64,000 nt of DNA from Acidovorax sp. 69 (GTDB lineage Bacteria; Pseudomonadota; Gammaproteobacteria; Burkholderiales; Burkholderiaceae_C), in assembly GCF_002797445.1 (NCBI RefSeq), contig NZ_PGEP01000001.1, forward strand, positions 2,356,501 to 2,420,500, written 5' to 3'. The translations under genes and the position numbers were made by a program. The notes beneath the pieces were generated by a model that did not search any database, was not told the origin of the DNA, and was given only the letters and a program-made list of their open reading frames with translations. Positions 1-9,040 of this stretch are shown here, piece after piece. Within the stretch, counting starts at the first letter, position 1. Every line of letters begins with the position of its first letter.

Positions 1-1
1 C

Positions 2-97
2 GCTGAAGAAGACGACGGCAAGTTTGAAACCAGCGACACGGACCGCGGCAAGGCCACGCCGGCTGCGCGCGCATCCGACGAAGAATCCGCTATCTGA
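2..97 (+). CDS. C-terminal end of an upstream gene (partial)
   Basis: Thirty-one codons and a TGA are visible; the gene starts before the window. The tail is hydrophilic and acidic (AEEDDGKFETSD..., ending ASDEESAI), which looks like a disordered C-terminal extension. The next gene starts four bases after this stop in the same direction, so the two are probably cotranscribed and translationally coupled. The visible part is too short to assign a family. Confidence 0.55.
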   Translation, partial: AEEDDGKFETSDTDRGKATPAARASDEESAI

Positions 98-101
98 CGC
101 A

Positions 102-1397
102 ATGAGTAGCAGTCCTAGCACCCCACAGGAGTTTGCTGAGCAGGCGCTTTCGTCAGCCTTGTCGCTGCACGACGCCCGTCCATTTTTAGAAAAGGCGTTG
201 GCCTATGGCGTGCAGCATGGCGTGCTGGGTGCGGACAAGATCGCGGCCATCAATGCCGATGCGCCCAAGGGGATCGTGCAGATTGCGCGGTACTTTGGCA
301 GCGAGTTTTTGCGCCCCGAGCTGGAAAAGGCACGAGACCGCATGGTCAACCTCATCAGCCTGTACCTGCTGGACACCACCGAAGGGGATCTGCACAAGGC
401 CGCCGTGTCGCTGCGGGACCATTCGTTCCTGTCGCGCTCCAAAGGCGGCTCGGACATGCTCAAGCGCCTGATTGCCCTGCCCGAAAGCAGCAACTTTGGC
501 ATGGCCGGGTATGCAGATGCCGAGACTCCGCTGCTTGCGATGTGGTCGCTGCGCAGCCATGCCGACTACCGCGCCGAGCTGGCCCGCCGCACGCAAATAG
601 CGCAGGCTATCTCCGCCGCCCAGTGGCTGGCAGAACAATACGACCTGGATACTGACGAGTTGGAAGCCGCAGGTGCTGATGCCGAGGCGGTGATTCGCAC
701 CGGGCTGTTGATGCAGGTCCTGGCCCCCAAGGCCATGGAGCTGGGTGAATGGCCCCATGCCACCGCGTTCGAAAAAAGGATCACCGAGCAGCGCAAGAAG
801 AAGCTGACCGTTTCGGCCCCATTGCGGCTGCCTGGGGGCGTGCCTCCAGATCTGCGCGATGCCATGCTGGCCCAGTGCGCCACTGTGCTGGCTGACCTGC
901 CCAAGCTGCTCGATGCCACGGCGCCCCTGCGTACGCTGCTGCGCGCCACGGGTGCTTTCCGCGCGCGGTACTTCCTGCTGGACGACCCTCTGGCAGAGGT
1001 GGACGACTACCACCGCAGCCTGGATGACCTGGAGCAGGGCGGGGATGAGCCTCCGCAGCCTGCCAGCAAGATCTGGATCAAGACCACCGGAGGCAACGAC
1101 GATGAGCATTCACTGCTCACGCTGTTCCTGTGTCTTGCAGCGGGTGCGCCCAAGAAGACGCTGTTGACCGAGAAGACTGCTGCCAGCCTGGTGCGCAAGA
1201 TTCGCAAAGCGGGTCTTCAGCCCGCACTGGCCAGCGACTTCATCCGGGGCCATGCACCCGGCGCCTACCACCAGGACTATCTGGCGCTATGGGCGGGTTT
1301 TGTGCAGGAAGCTGAAAAGACGTTGACCAGCGACATGGACTACCAAATGCACGATGCGCTGGCCTTGTTGCGCAGGGAGTGCCACGTCGCTGGATGA
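102..1397 (+). CDS. Unrecognised 431-residue protein
   Basis: I do not recognise the family. The protein is soluble and largely helical by composition, with no signal peptide and no membrane segment. It has a patch rich in Lys and Arg near the middle (ITEQRKKKLTV) and an acidic stretch (DDPLAEVDDYHRSLDDLEQGGDE). I chose the ATG at 102 because it follows the upstream stop by four bases. An in-frame start at 24 would overlap the upstream reading frame and would add an Arg-rich leader typical of out-of-frame translation. High-GC codon use matches the neighbours. It faces map convergently. Confidence 0.75.
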   Translation: MSSSPSTPQEFAEQALSSALSLHDARPFLEKALAYGVQHGVLGADKIAAINADAPKGIVQIARYFGSEFLRPELEKARDRMVNLISLYLLDTTEGDLHKAAVSLRDHSFLSRSKGGSDMLKRLIALPESSNFGMAGYADAETPLLAMWSLRSHADYRAELARRTQIAQAISAAQWLAEQYDLDTDELEAAGADAEAVIRTGLLMQVLAPKAMELGEWPHATAFEKRITEQRKKKLTVSAPLRLPGGVPPDLRDAMLAQCATVLADLPKLLDATAPLRTLLRATGAFRARYFLLDDPLAEVDDYHRSLDDLEQGGDEPPQPASKIWIKTTGGNDDEHSLLTLFLCLAAGAPKKTLLTEKTAASLVRKIRKAGLQPALASDFIRGHAPGAYHQDYLALWAGFVQEAEKTLTSDMDYQMHDALALLRRECHVAG

Positions 1398-1471
1398 GTG
1401 CAGTGGGGCGCCTCGGGCTGCCCCCTCTGGTACTGATGGGGCGGTGCAGCCCCTTCGGTCTCGGTTTTCTC

Positions 1472-2266
1472 TCAGGCGATGGCCGGATACGCCCCTGTGC
1501 CTTCGGGCCAGGGCGTGAGCACTTCGAAGCCGTCGGCCGTCACCGCCACCATGTGTTCCCACTGCGCAGACAGCGAGTGGTCGCGGGTGACCACGGTCCA
1601 GCCATCGGCCAATTCTTTGGTTTCACGCTTTCCGGCATTGATCATGGGCTCGATGGTGAAGACCATGCCTTCCTCCAGGCGCAGGCCCTGACCGCGGTGG
1701 CCGTAGTGCAGCACCTGTGGTTCGTCGTGGTAAACCTGCCCGATGCCGTGCCCGCAATATTCGCGCACCACACTGAAGCGCTCGCGGTGCGCCACCGTCT
1801 GAATAGCGTGCCCCACATCACCCAGCGTGGCGCCGGGCCGCACCTGCAAAATGCCCGCCCGCATGGCTTCGTAGGTGGTGTGGACCAGCCGACGCGCCAG
1901 AGGTGTGGGTTCGCCGACAAAATACATGCGGCTTGTGTCACCGAACCAGCCATCCTTGATGATCGCCACGTCGATGTTGATGATGTCGCCCGCCTTCAGC
2001 ACCTTGTCGGGCGCTGGGATGCCGTGGCAGATCACATGGTTCACGGAGGTGCACACCGTCTTGGGGAACCCCAGATAGCCCACGTTGGCGGGGATTACCT
2101 TTAATTCGTGCACGATGAAATCGTGACAGCGCTGGTCCAGTTCTTCCGTGCTCACGCCGGGCTTCACGTGGGGGCCGATCATGCGCAACACCTCGGCCGC
2201 CAGTTGCCCGGCATCTCGGGCCATGCTAATTTCTGCGGGCGACTTCAGCGAGATACGGGGCTTCAT
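1472..2266 (-). CDS. map: Type I methionine aminopeptidase
   Basis: This enzyme removes the initiator methionine from nascent cytosolic proteins and uses two metal ions. The 264-residue length is typical for bacterial MAP-I. The metal-binding and catalytic residues of the family can be followed: His in VICHGIPA, Asp in NIDVAIIKDGWFGDTSRM, His in CGHGIGQ and Glu in FTIEPM. The start at 2266 (MKPRISLKS) overlaps the stop of the ParD-like gene in an ATGA arrangement, so its translation is probably coupled to that gene. The longer upstream reading frame is only the antisense-like extension into the parD-like gene. Confidence 0.95.
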   Translation of the reverse strand: MKPRISLKSPAEISMARDAGQLAAEVLRMIGPHVKPGVSTEELDQRCHDFIVHELKVIPANVGYLGFPKTVCTSVNHVICHGIPAPDKVLKAGDIINIDVAIIKDGWFGDTSRMYFVGEPTPLARRLVHTTYEAMRAGILQVRPGATLGDVGHAIQTVAHRERFSVVREYCGHGIGQVYHDEPQVLHYGHRGQGLRLEEGMVFTIEPMINAGKRETKELADGWTVVTRDHSLSAQWEHMVAVTADGFEVLTPWPEGTGAYPAIA

Positions 2267-2520
2267 TGTGGAGCCCTTTGTGCGGAGAGACTGGACGGGG
2301 TGGCCAGTGACGCAGCCACCGTCGCCATGTCGAACCCCCCGGCCTGCTCGACCCGGATCAGCAGCTGACAGATTTCGCGATGATCGAGGTCTGGATGCAG
2401 TTCGGCGAGCATGCCGACACGCATCCAATGTTCAGCCTGCGCGTTGATGGAGCGAGACAGCGCATTGCTGGTCACCCGGAGGTTTTCATGCATTTGGTCG
2501 GAAATTTTGACGATACCCAT
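2263..2520 (-). CDS. ParD-like antitoxin-family protein
   Basis: This 85-residue protein resembles the ParD-like family (short ribbon-helix-helix-type regulators described as antitoxins of type II systems). It begins MGIVKISDQMHENLRVTSNALSRS, with an N-terminal strand followed by helices, and later has HPDLDHREICQLLI. No ParE-like toxin lies beside it. Its partner in the operon is map, whose start codon overlaps this stop (ATGA). The ATG at 2520 sits seven bases from a TATAAT box, so I prefer it to the upstream in-frame ATG. Family recognition is from memory; an autoregulatory role is inferred from the palindrome just upstream. Confidence 0.75.
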   Translation of the reverse strand: MGIVKISDQMHENLRVTSNALSRSINAQAEHWMRVGMLAELHPDLDHREICQLLIRVEQAGGFDMATVAASLATPSSLSAQRAPQ

Positions 2521-2526
2521 GGCTGA

Positions 2527-2560
2527 ATTATACAAAACATATGCGTTTCGTATGTTTTGT
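2527..2560 (-). promoter_or_regulatory. Promoter and palindromic operator of parD-like/map
   Basis: ACAAAACATA at 2532-2541 and TATGTTTTGT at 2551-2560 form a perfect 10-bp inverted repeat with a 9-bp spacer. On the minus strand a perfect TATAAT occupies 2532-2527 at the edge of the palindrome. The predicted +1 then falls on the A of the ATG at 2520, which would give a leaderless message. A regulator bound to the palindrome would cover the -10 and the region upstream, consistent with autorepression. This is read directly from sequence; binding is inferred. Confidence 0.6.
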
Positions 2561-2817
2561 GACAAAGATAGTCGCTTCGTGTGGCGGAGTGCGGCGATTT
2601 GGAGGGGCCGCTGCATGCGGTTGACGGTGGCTTTGGTGGTTGGCTTGTGGTGCAGGCCTTCAGCCCCTCAAAGAACACTCACGGAATCTGCGGTTTTGAT
2701 GCGGCGGCCGGTTACTATTTAGCCCGCTTTCCAGCCAGGTTTGTGAGGCCTGTGGTGCCCACAGATTTTTCGCTGTAGCCGCGCCTTTCAAACCGATTCT
2801 CCAGCCCACGCCCTTCA

Positions 2818-3993
2818 GTGCACAGCCCCACACTCATCATCGTTGCGGCCATTCTTTCGGCGCTGGTCACCGTCGTGCTCTATGCGGTCTGGTATTTCAA
2901 CCAGCACATACCCGGCCTGCGGCTGTGGATGCTGTCGTTTTCTTGTGCGTCGGTGGCCTGCATCAATCTCTTGGTGCGTGACCATTTTCCGCAAGCGCTG
3001 TCGGTAGTCCTGGCACAGGGCTCCATCGCGATGGGCGCCTACCTGTGTTTTTTAGGAAGCCGGGCGTACATGGGCAGGGCGCCTGTTCGGCACGCAATAG
3101 CAGCGTGCGCCCTGGCCATGCTGCTGCTGTTGTCTGTGTATTTCACGGTGGTGCAGCCTCACCTGGGGGCCCGTTTTGTGCTGTCGGGCCTGGTGTCGGG
3201 TGTTTGTTATCTTTTGACCGCACGCACCATGGCCCATGGTGGCTTTCACAAGGTACCCGCGAGGTATCTGTTTGCGGGCACGATAGGCTTTCACGGCATC
3301 TTTTTGCTGGTCAGGCCTGTGCTGTTTCGGTTGGCAGCACCCAATGGCGTGTTGGACTCCGAATCCAGCATGGTGGCAATGTTGTCGCAGTTTGTGGTGC
3401 TGGAAGCCACTTTGGCGCTGGTGTTGACAGCATTTGGTGCGCTGATGCTCATCAACGAGTTCATTGCCAGCGAGCTTCGCCACCTTGCCGAGGTAGACCC
3501 GCTTACCAACGTGTTCAACCGCCGGGCATTCCTCACGCTGCTGGACAAAGCCATTAGTAATGCGCAGCGCATGCAGACCGCGCTCCCGGTTCTGGTGATG
3601 GATCTGGACCATTTCAAGAAGGTCAACGACACCTGGGGGCACCGGGCGGGTGATGATGTGCTGCGCCATTTTGTGGTGCTGGCCAATTGCTGCCTGCGCA
3701 AGGAGGACGTGATCGGTCGCCTGGGGGGCGAGGAGTTCGCCATCTTTTTACCCAACGCCGGTGGGGGCGGCGCCATTGCCGTCGCGGAGCGACTGCGCGC
3801 CCTGGTCGAGGCGCACCCGGTGGTCACTGGCCAGCGCTCGATTGCGCTCACCGTGAGCGTCGGGGTCACCCTGTGCACCGGCGACGAATCGGCCGACGCA
3901 GCGTTGCAGCGAGCCGATGAGGCCATGTACCTGGCCAAGGAGCGGGGGCGCAACCGCGTGGAAATGTCACCCCGGATGTCGATGGCCGCCTGA
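2818..3993 (+). CDS. Membrane-anchored diguanylate cyclase (GGDEF)
   Basis: It makes cyclic di-GMP from two GTP. Residues 1-215 hold about six hydrophobic segments and form an integral membrane sensor. The GGDEF domain runs from about residue 222 to 385: DPLT at 227-230, the metal-binding DLDHFKKVND region near 262-271, and the active-site GGEEF at 303-307. RKED at 294-297 lies exactly five residues before it and matches the RxxD inhibitory I-site, so product inhibition is expected. The start is a GTG at 2818. No EAL domain is present. The input signal cannot be told from sequence, and the gene stands alone. Confidence 0.92.
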   Translation: MHSPTLIIVAAILSALVTVVLYAVWYFNQHIPGLRLWMLSFSCASVACINLLVRDHFPQALSVVLAQGSIAMGAYLCFLGSRAYMGRAPVRHAIAACALAMLLLLSVYFTVVQPHLGARFVLSGLVSGVCYLLTARTMAHGGFHKVPARYLFAGTIGFHGIFLLVRPVLFRLAAPNGVLDSESSMVAMLSQFVVLEATLALVLTAFGALMLINEFIASELRHLAEVDPLTNVFNRRAFLTLLDKAISNAQRMQTALPVLVMDLDHFKKVNDTWGHRAGDDVLRHFVVLANCCLRKEDVIGRLGGEEFAIFLPNAGGGGAIAVAERLRALVEAHPVVTGQRSIALTVSVGVTLCTGDESADAALQRADEAMYLAKERGRNRVEMSPRMSMAA

Positions 3994-4155
3994 CTTACCG
4001 AAGGTACGGGGCCGGGGCGGTGCTTGGCCAGCACTCAGGAACCATCCACGGCAAAAATGGGGGCAGTGTCGGCTGGCCGACCCTGCGCAGGATGTGGCGT
4101 GGCCTGGGCTCAGCCCCGTGTCGCAAAATGATTGTTTCCCCATTTTTCTTCACCC

Positions 4156-4812
4156 ATGGCTGTGACACCTCCTCGTGGCGCCCAGAGCGTCCCACCCCAT
4201 CCAGATACCTATGTCGCCCAGGGGCCCACGGCGTTGCCTGCAAACCCCGCGCGCAGGTCGTTTGTACGGTGGGGGGTGGGCTTGGCTACGGTGGGCGGGG
4301 TCGTGGCGGGGGCTGGCTACTTCCTGCATCGGCCCGGGAATGACCGGCAACTGGTTTTTGGCACGATCAGCGAGGCCTTGCGCGAGGTGGAGCGCTTGAA
4401 CGCAGCCTCGGTGCATGCACTCGTGCCCGCCACGGCGTGGAACTGGTCGCAGACGCTGGAGCACTGCGCGCAGAGCATCGAATACTCGCTGCAAGGGTTC
4501 CCGGAACCCAAGTCGGCACTGTTTCAGAACACCGTGGGCACCGCCGCGTTCAGCGTGTTTGCACAGCGCGGCCGTATGAGTCACAGCCTGGAAGAGCCTA
4601 TTCCGGGTGCGCCGGTGCTGGATGCATCGGCACCCGATGCTGCGGCTGCCCTGGCGCGCTTGCGCAAAGCTGCGCAGGATTTTGCGGCCTATTCAGGAAC
4701 CCTGCACCCGCACTTTGCCTATGGGGCGTTGAGCCGCGTGCAATACGAGCAGGCGCATGCCATGCACCTGGCCAATCACCTGTCCGCCTTCGACGGTCGC
4801 CCCCAGGGCTGA
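4156..4812 (+). CDS. DUF1569 (DinB-like) protein with Tat-type leader
   Basis: This 218-residue protein has an N-terminal RRSFVRWG motif followed by a glycine- and alanine-rich hydrophobic segment (about residues 38-58 from the ATG), which looks like a Tat signal or membrane anchor. The rest matches my memory of DUF1569, a DinB-superfamily helical fold, with histidines in a C-terminal HPHFAYGALSRVQYEQ stretch and in AMHLANHL that could bind metal. The ATG at 4156 was preferred to a TTG eight codons upstream; neither has a clear ribosome binding site. Its biochemical role is unknown. It lies singly between the cyclase and the export operon. Confidence 0.7.
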   Translation: MAVTPPRGAQSVPPHPDTYVAQGPTALPANPARRSFVRWGVGLATVGGVVAGAGYFLHRPGNDRQLVFGTISEALREVERLNAASVHALVPATAWNWSQTLEHCAQSIEYSLQGFPEPKSALFQNTVGTAAFSVFAQRGRMSHSLEEPIPGAPVLDASAPDAAAALARLRKAAQDFAAYSGTLHPHFAYGALSRVQYEQAHAMHLANHLSAFDGRPQG

Positions 4813-5028
4813 GGGGACCCACTCCCGCACTGGTGCCGTGTGGGTGCCGCTGCAGGGCGCCACAGTGCTCCTGGCAATTGTCAGCAGCTTGATGCAGGTC
4901 AAGCGTTGGCGCCTCGCAGCGCAATGTGAACAGGTGCGCCGCGCGTACCATGCCTCGGGGCGGGATGCTGCAATGGCAGGCGTGGCTTGGTGTGCCCTCC
5001 TGCCGCTACGCCAACAAGGATCTAAACC

Positions 5029-6099
5029 ATGGGCAGCAAGTGGAAAATTTACGCGACAGCGGCAGCGCTGCTCTTACTGGGTGCCGTGCTGGTAGTGCGG
5101 TGGGCGCCTTGGCGTGTGGACGGACCGGGCCCCGGCTTTGTGAGCGGCAATGGTCGCGTGGAGGCCACAGAGATCGCCGTAGCCACCAAGCTGGCGGGCA
5201 GGGTGCAGGACATTCTGGTGGCCGAAGGTGAGTTCGTGAAGGCCGGTCAGCCCGTGGCCCACATGCAGATTGACGGATTGCAGGCCCAGCGCGAAGAGGC
5301 TGTGGCGCGCCTGCAGCAGGCCCAGCTGGCCATCAGCAGCACCGAGGTACAGGTGGCGCAACGCGAAAGTGACCATCAGGCAGCCCTTGCAGTGGTGGCC
5401 CAGCGCGAGAGCGACCTGGATACCGCCCGTCGCCGCCTGCCGCGCTCCGAGCAGTTGGCGCGCGAGGGGTTTTTCTCCAGCCAGTTGCTCGATGATGACC
5501 GCGCCAAAGTGCACAGTCTGCAGGCCGCCGTGGTGGCTGCACGGGCACAGGCCAAGGCGGCGCAAGCAGGTATTGGAGCGGCCCGCACCCAGGTGACGAG
5601 TTCGCAGGCCAACGTGCGCGCGCTGGAGGCCACGCTGGCCCGCATCGATGTGGAGCTGGCCGACAGCGAGCTCAAGGCCCCGCGCGACGGCCGTGTGCAG
5701 TTCCGCGTGGTGCAACCCGGTGAGGTGGTGGGTGCCGGTGCACGCGTGCTGCAACTGGTGGACCTGACCGATGTGTACATGACTTTCTTTTTGCCCGAGA
5801 CCTTGGCGGGCCGCGTGGCGCTGGGCAGCGAGGTGCGCATCGTGCTCGATGCCGCGCCGGACTTCGTCATCCCTGCAGCCGTCTCGTTTGTTGCCAGCAC
5901 CGCGCAGTTCACGCCCAAAACGGTAGAGACTGTCAGTGAGCGGCAGAAGCTCATGTTCCGCGTGCGGGCGCAGATCGACAAGGCGCTGCTGCTGCGCCAC
6001 CAGGAGCAGGTCAAGACGGGCCTGCCAGGCGTGGCCTGGCTGCGCGTGGACCCCGCGGTGGAATGGCCTGCAGTGCTGGCCGTCAAGGCCGGGCAGTGA
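5029..6099 (+). CDS. HlyD-family membrane fusion protein
   Basis: This is the periplasmic adaptor of an ABC export system. The 356 residues start with a short cytoplasmic stretch and one membrane segment (residues 7-25). A biotinyl-lipoyl-like half ([19 protein letters not shown]) follows, then a long Ala/Gln-rich coiled-coil hairpin (about 85-200), the second lipoyl half ([20 protein letters not shown]) and a beta-barrel region. This is the YhiI/YbhG type. It is the first gene of an operon with an RbbA-like ATPase-permease, whose GTG start overlaps this stop (GTGA). Confidence 0.9.
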   Translation: MGSKWKIYATAAALLLLGAVLVVRWAPWRVDGPGPGFVSGNGRVEATEIAVATKLAGRVQDILVAEGEFVKAGQPVAHMQIDGLQAQREEAVARLQQAQLAISSTEVQVAQRESDHQAALAVVAQRESDLDTARRRLPRSEQLAREGFFSSQLLDDDRAKVHSLQAAVVAARAQAKAAQAGIGAARTQVTSSQANVRALEATLARIDVELADSELKAPRDGRVQFRVVQPGEVVGAGARVLQLVDLTDVYMTFFLPETLAGRVALGSEVRIVLDAAPDFVIPAAVSFVASTAQFTPKTVETVSERQKLMFRVRAQIDKALLLRHQEQVKTGLPGVAWLRVDPAVEWPAVLAVKAGQ

Positions 6100-8870
6100 A
6101 TCTGCCGGACACCGACGCCGCCCCCGTGGCCCGCCTGCGTGGCGTGGGCCAGCGCTACGGGCGGACTGTGGCGCTCGATGGGATTGACCTGGAATTGGCC
6201 GCAGGCCGCATGGTGGGCCTGATCGGGCCGGATGGCGTGGGCAAGTCCAGCCTGCTGGCCCTGGTGGCGGGCGCACGCGCGGTGCAGCAGGGCACCGTGG
6301 AGGTTCTGGGCGGCGACATGGCCCAAAGCCGCCACCGCAGCCGGGTGTGCCCCCGCATCGCCTACATGCCGCAGGGGTTGGGCAAGAACCTGTACCCCAC
6401 GCTGTCGGTGGAAGAGAACCTGCAGTTCTTTGGCCGCCTGTTCGGGCACGACGCGCCCGAGCGGCGCCGCCGGATTGATGAACTCACGCGCAGTACCGGC
6501 CTGTATCCGTTTTTGGCGCGGCCCGCGGGCAAACTCTCGGGCGGCATGAAGCAAAAGCTGGCGCTGTGCTGCGCGCTGATCCACGACCCGGACCTGCTGA
6601 TCCTTGACGAGCCCACCACGGGCGTGGACCCGCTGGCGCGCGCCCAGTTCTGGGACCTGATCGGCCGCATCCGCGCCGCGCGGCCGGGCATGAGCGTCAT
6701 CGTGGCCACGGCCTACATGGAAGAGGCACAGCGCTTTGAATGGCTGGTGGCGATGGACGAAGGGCGCATCCTGGCCACCGGCACCCCCGCCGAGTTGATG
6801 GCCCGCACTGGGCACGATACGCTGGAGCAGGCCTTTGTAGCCCTGTTGCCCGAGGCCAAGCGCCGGGGCCACCAAGCGGTGCAGATCCCGCCGCTGGACC
6901 GTGCGCAGGCCCATGACGCCGCCAACGTCGCCATCGAGGCGCGCGACCTGACCATGCGCTTTGGCGATTTCGTGGCGGTGGACCATGTGAGCTTTCGCAT
7001 CCAGCGCGGCGAGATCTTTGGCTTTCTGGGCAGCAATGGTTGCGGCAAGTCCACCACCATGAAGATGCTCACCGGCCTGCTGCCCGCCAGCGACGGGCAG
7101 GCCTGGCTGTTCGGCCAGCCGGTGGACCCCAAGGACATGGCCACGCGGCGGCGTGTGGGCTACATGTCGCAGGCGTTTTCGCTGTACAGCGAGCTGTCGG
7201 TGGAGCAAAACCTGGTGCTGCATGCCCGGTTGTTCCATGTGCCTGAACCCGAGGTCCCAGCGCGCGTGTCTGCCATGCTGGAGCGCTTTGACCTGCAGGC
7301 CGCCTGCAGCGCACTGCCCATGAAGCTGCCCCTGGGCATGCGCCAGCGCCTGTCGCTGGCCGTGGCCATGGTGCACCAGCCCGAGCTGCTGATCCTGGAC
7401 GAGCCCACCTCGGGCGTGGACCCGATGGCGCGCGACAACTTCTGGCGCCTGATGGTGGAGCTGGCACGGCGCGACAAGGTCACCATTTTCATCTCCACCC
7501 ACTTCATGAACGAGGCTGAGCGCTGCGACCGCATCTCGCTGATGCACGCGGGGCGGGTGCTGGAGAGCGCTGCGCCGCAGGACATCGTGGCAAAGCGCGG
7601 CGCCGCCACGTTGGAAGAAGCCTTCATCGGCTATCTGGAGGATGCTGCGAGCACCTCACCGGTCCAGGCAGCCGTGGACGCTTCCGAGCACCCCGCGCCA
7701 CCCCCGGCGCCCATCCCCACCGCTCCCACCTGGCCCACCCGCCTGCGCCAAAGCCTGGCCCGCATCCACAGCACCCAGTGGCGCGAATCGCTGGAGCTGC
7801 GCCGCGACCCGGTGCGCGGCGCCATGGCGCTGCTGGGCTCCTTGATCCTGATGTTTGTGATGGGCTACGGCATCAGCATGGACGTGGAGAACCTGCGTTT
7901 TGCCGTGCTGGACCGCGACCAGACCGCGCTGAGCCGCGCCTACACGCTGAACCTGGCGGGCTCGCGCTACTTCACCGAGCAGCCCCCGCTGTCCACCTAC
8001 GCTGAGCTGGACCAGCGCATGCGCTCCGCCGAGATATCGCTGGCGCTGGAGATCCCGCCCGGCTTTGCGCGCGACGTGGCACGCGGCCAGCCGGTGCAGA
8101 TCGGCGCGTGGGTGGACGGCGCCATGCCCCAGCGCGCCGAAACCGTCATCGGCTACGCCCAGGGCCTGCACCAGCAGTGGCTGGTGGAACAAAGCCGCAG
8201 CCGCACGGGCGTGGTGCCCCGGGGCCTGCTGGAGGTGGAGCCGCGCTACCGCTACAACCCCGATGTGCGCAGCCTGCCGTCCATGGTGCCCGCCGTGATC
8301 CCGCTGCTGCTGCTGATGCTGCCCGCCATGCTCACGGCCCTGGCCGTGGTGCGCGAGAAGGAGTTGGGCTCCATCATCAACCTGTATGTCACGCCCACCA
8401 CGCGCACCGAATTCATGCTGGGCAAGCAGCTGCCCTATGTAGTGCTGGCCTTGTTCAATTTTGGCCTCATGTGCCTAGCCGCAGTGACGGTGTTTGGGGT
8501 GCCCATCACCGGCAGCTTTGCAACCCTGACGCTGGGCGCCGTGCTGTTCAGCCTGTGCTCCACGGGCATGGGCCTCTTGGCCTCTACCGTCACGCGCAGC
8601 CAGATTGCGGCGATGTTCTTTGCCATGGTGGGCACTCTCATCCCAGCGGTGCAGTTTGCGGGGCTCATCAACCCGGTGTCGTCCATGACGGGTTTTGCGC
8701 GCTGGGTGGGCGACGTGTACCCGGCCAGCCACATGTTCACCATCAGCCGGGGGGTGTTCAACAAGGCACTCGCTTTGCAAGACCTGCAGGCCGAGTTCTG
8801 GCCCATGCTGGTGGCGGTGCCGGTCATCGTCGGTGCTGCGATCGCACTCCTTAGAAAGCAGGAGAGCTGA
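6096..8870 (+). CDS. rbbA: RbbA-like ABC transporter: two ATPases fused to a permease
   Basis: This is a single 924-residue chain with two nucleotide-binding domains and an ABC-2 permease. The first ATPase has Walker [10 protein letters not shown] at 44-52, a signature LSGGMKQ near 148 and Walker [10 protein letters not shown] near 170. The second has GSNGCGKST at 311-319, a variant signature LPLGMRQ and LILDEPTSG near 433. From about residue 580 there is an ABC-2 domain with an extracytoplasmic loop and five to six membrane segments. This is the layout of RbbA/YhiH. A ribosome-linked activity is reported for the E. coli protein, but the operon context here says efflux. The GTG start at 6096 overlaps the hlyD stop; an earlier frame start lies inside hlyD. 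Confidence 0.88.
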   Translation: MNLPDTDAAPVARLRGVGQRYGRTVALDGIDLELAAGRMVGLIGPDGVGKSSLLALVAGARAVQQGTVEVLGGDMAQSRHRSRVCPRIAYMPQGLGKNLYPTLSVEENLQFFGRLFGHDAPERRRRIDELTRSTGLYPFLARPAGKLSGGMKQKLALCCALIHDPDLLILDEPTTGVDPLARAQFWDLIGRIRAARPGMSVIVATAYMEEAQRFEWLVAMDEGRILATGTPAELMARTGHDTLEQAFVALLPEAKRRGHQAVQIPPLDRAQAHDAANVAIEARDLTMRFGDFVAVDHVSFRIQRGEIFGFLGSNGCGKSTTMKMLTGLLPASDGQAWLFGQPVDPKDMATRRRVGYMSQAFSLYSELSVEQNLVLHARLFHVPEPEVPARVSAMLERFDLQAACSALPMKLPLGMRQRLSLAVAMVHQPELLILDEPTSGVDPMARDNFWRLMVELARRDKVTIFISTHFMNEAERCDRISLMHAGRVLESAAPQDIVAKRGAATLEEAFIGYLEDAASTSPVQAAVDASEHPAPPPAPIPTAPTWPTRLRQSLARIHSTQWRESLELRRDPVRGAMALLGSLILMFVMGYGISMDVENLRFAVLDRDQTALSRAYTLNLAGSRYFTEQPPLSTYAELDQRMRSAEISLALEIPPGFARDVARGQPVQIGAWVDGAMPQRAETVIGYAQGLHQQWLVEQSRSRTGVVPRGLLEVEPRYRYNPDVRSLPSMVPAVIPLLLLMLPAMLTALAVVREKELGSIINLYVTPTTRTEFMLGKQLPYVVLALFNFGLMCLAAVTVFGVPITGSFATLTLGAVLFSLCSTGMGLLASTVTRSQIAAMFFAMVGTLIPAVQFAGLINPVSSMTGFARWVGDVYPASHMFTISRGVFNKALALQDLQAEFWPMLVAVPVIVGAAIALLRKQES

Positions 8871-8977
8871 GTGACGCACAACCTTGCTATAGCTGTCTTC
8901 GAGCCTTTGCCCGCAGAAACTGGCGCGGCACAGGCCAGTGGCTGCCGCGCAAGGGCCGCCCCGCCGCGCTGGCAGCG

Positions 8978-9034
8978 TCCCCCTTCCCGCGCAAAGCGCG
9001 AGAGAAGGGGGAAGGCGCGCAGCGCCACAGGGGG
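8978..9034. repeat. GC-rich palindromic repeat (REP-like family)
   Basis: The motif contains CCCCCTTCCCGCG, GCAAAGCGCGAGAGAAGGGG, then AAGGCGCGCAGCGCCACAGG. A close relative sits between kdpB and kdpC, and an inverted one between maf and rng. It lies inside an operon, between the RbbA-like gene and the permease gene, and its GGGGG end doubles as the purine-rich stretch before the next start codon. Confidence 0.6.
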
Positions 9035-9040
9035 ATGGGC

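Noticed and set aside
592..612. AATAGCGCAGGCTATC in the first gene as another copy of the dispersed element
   Set aside because: Only a short hairpin matches; the AGCGCTT arms and AGGCC trailer are missing.
5376..7547. Minus-strand frame of about 723 codons opposite the HlyD and RbbA-like genes
   Set aside because: Composition is an antisense shadow (His/Gln/Arg-rich). The opposite strand encodes two clear ABC exporter proteins.
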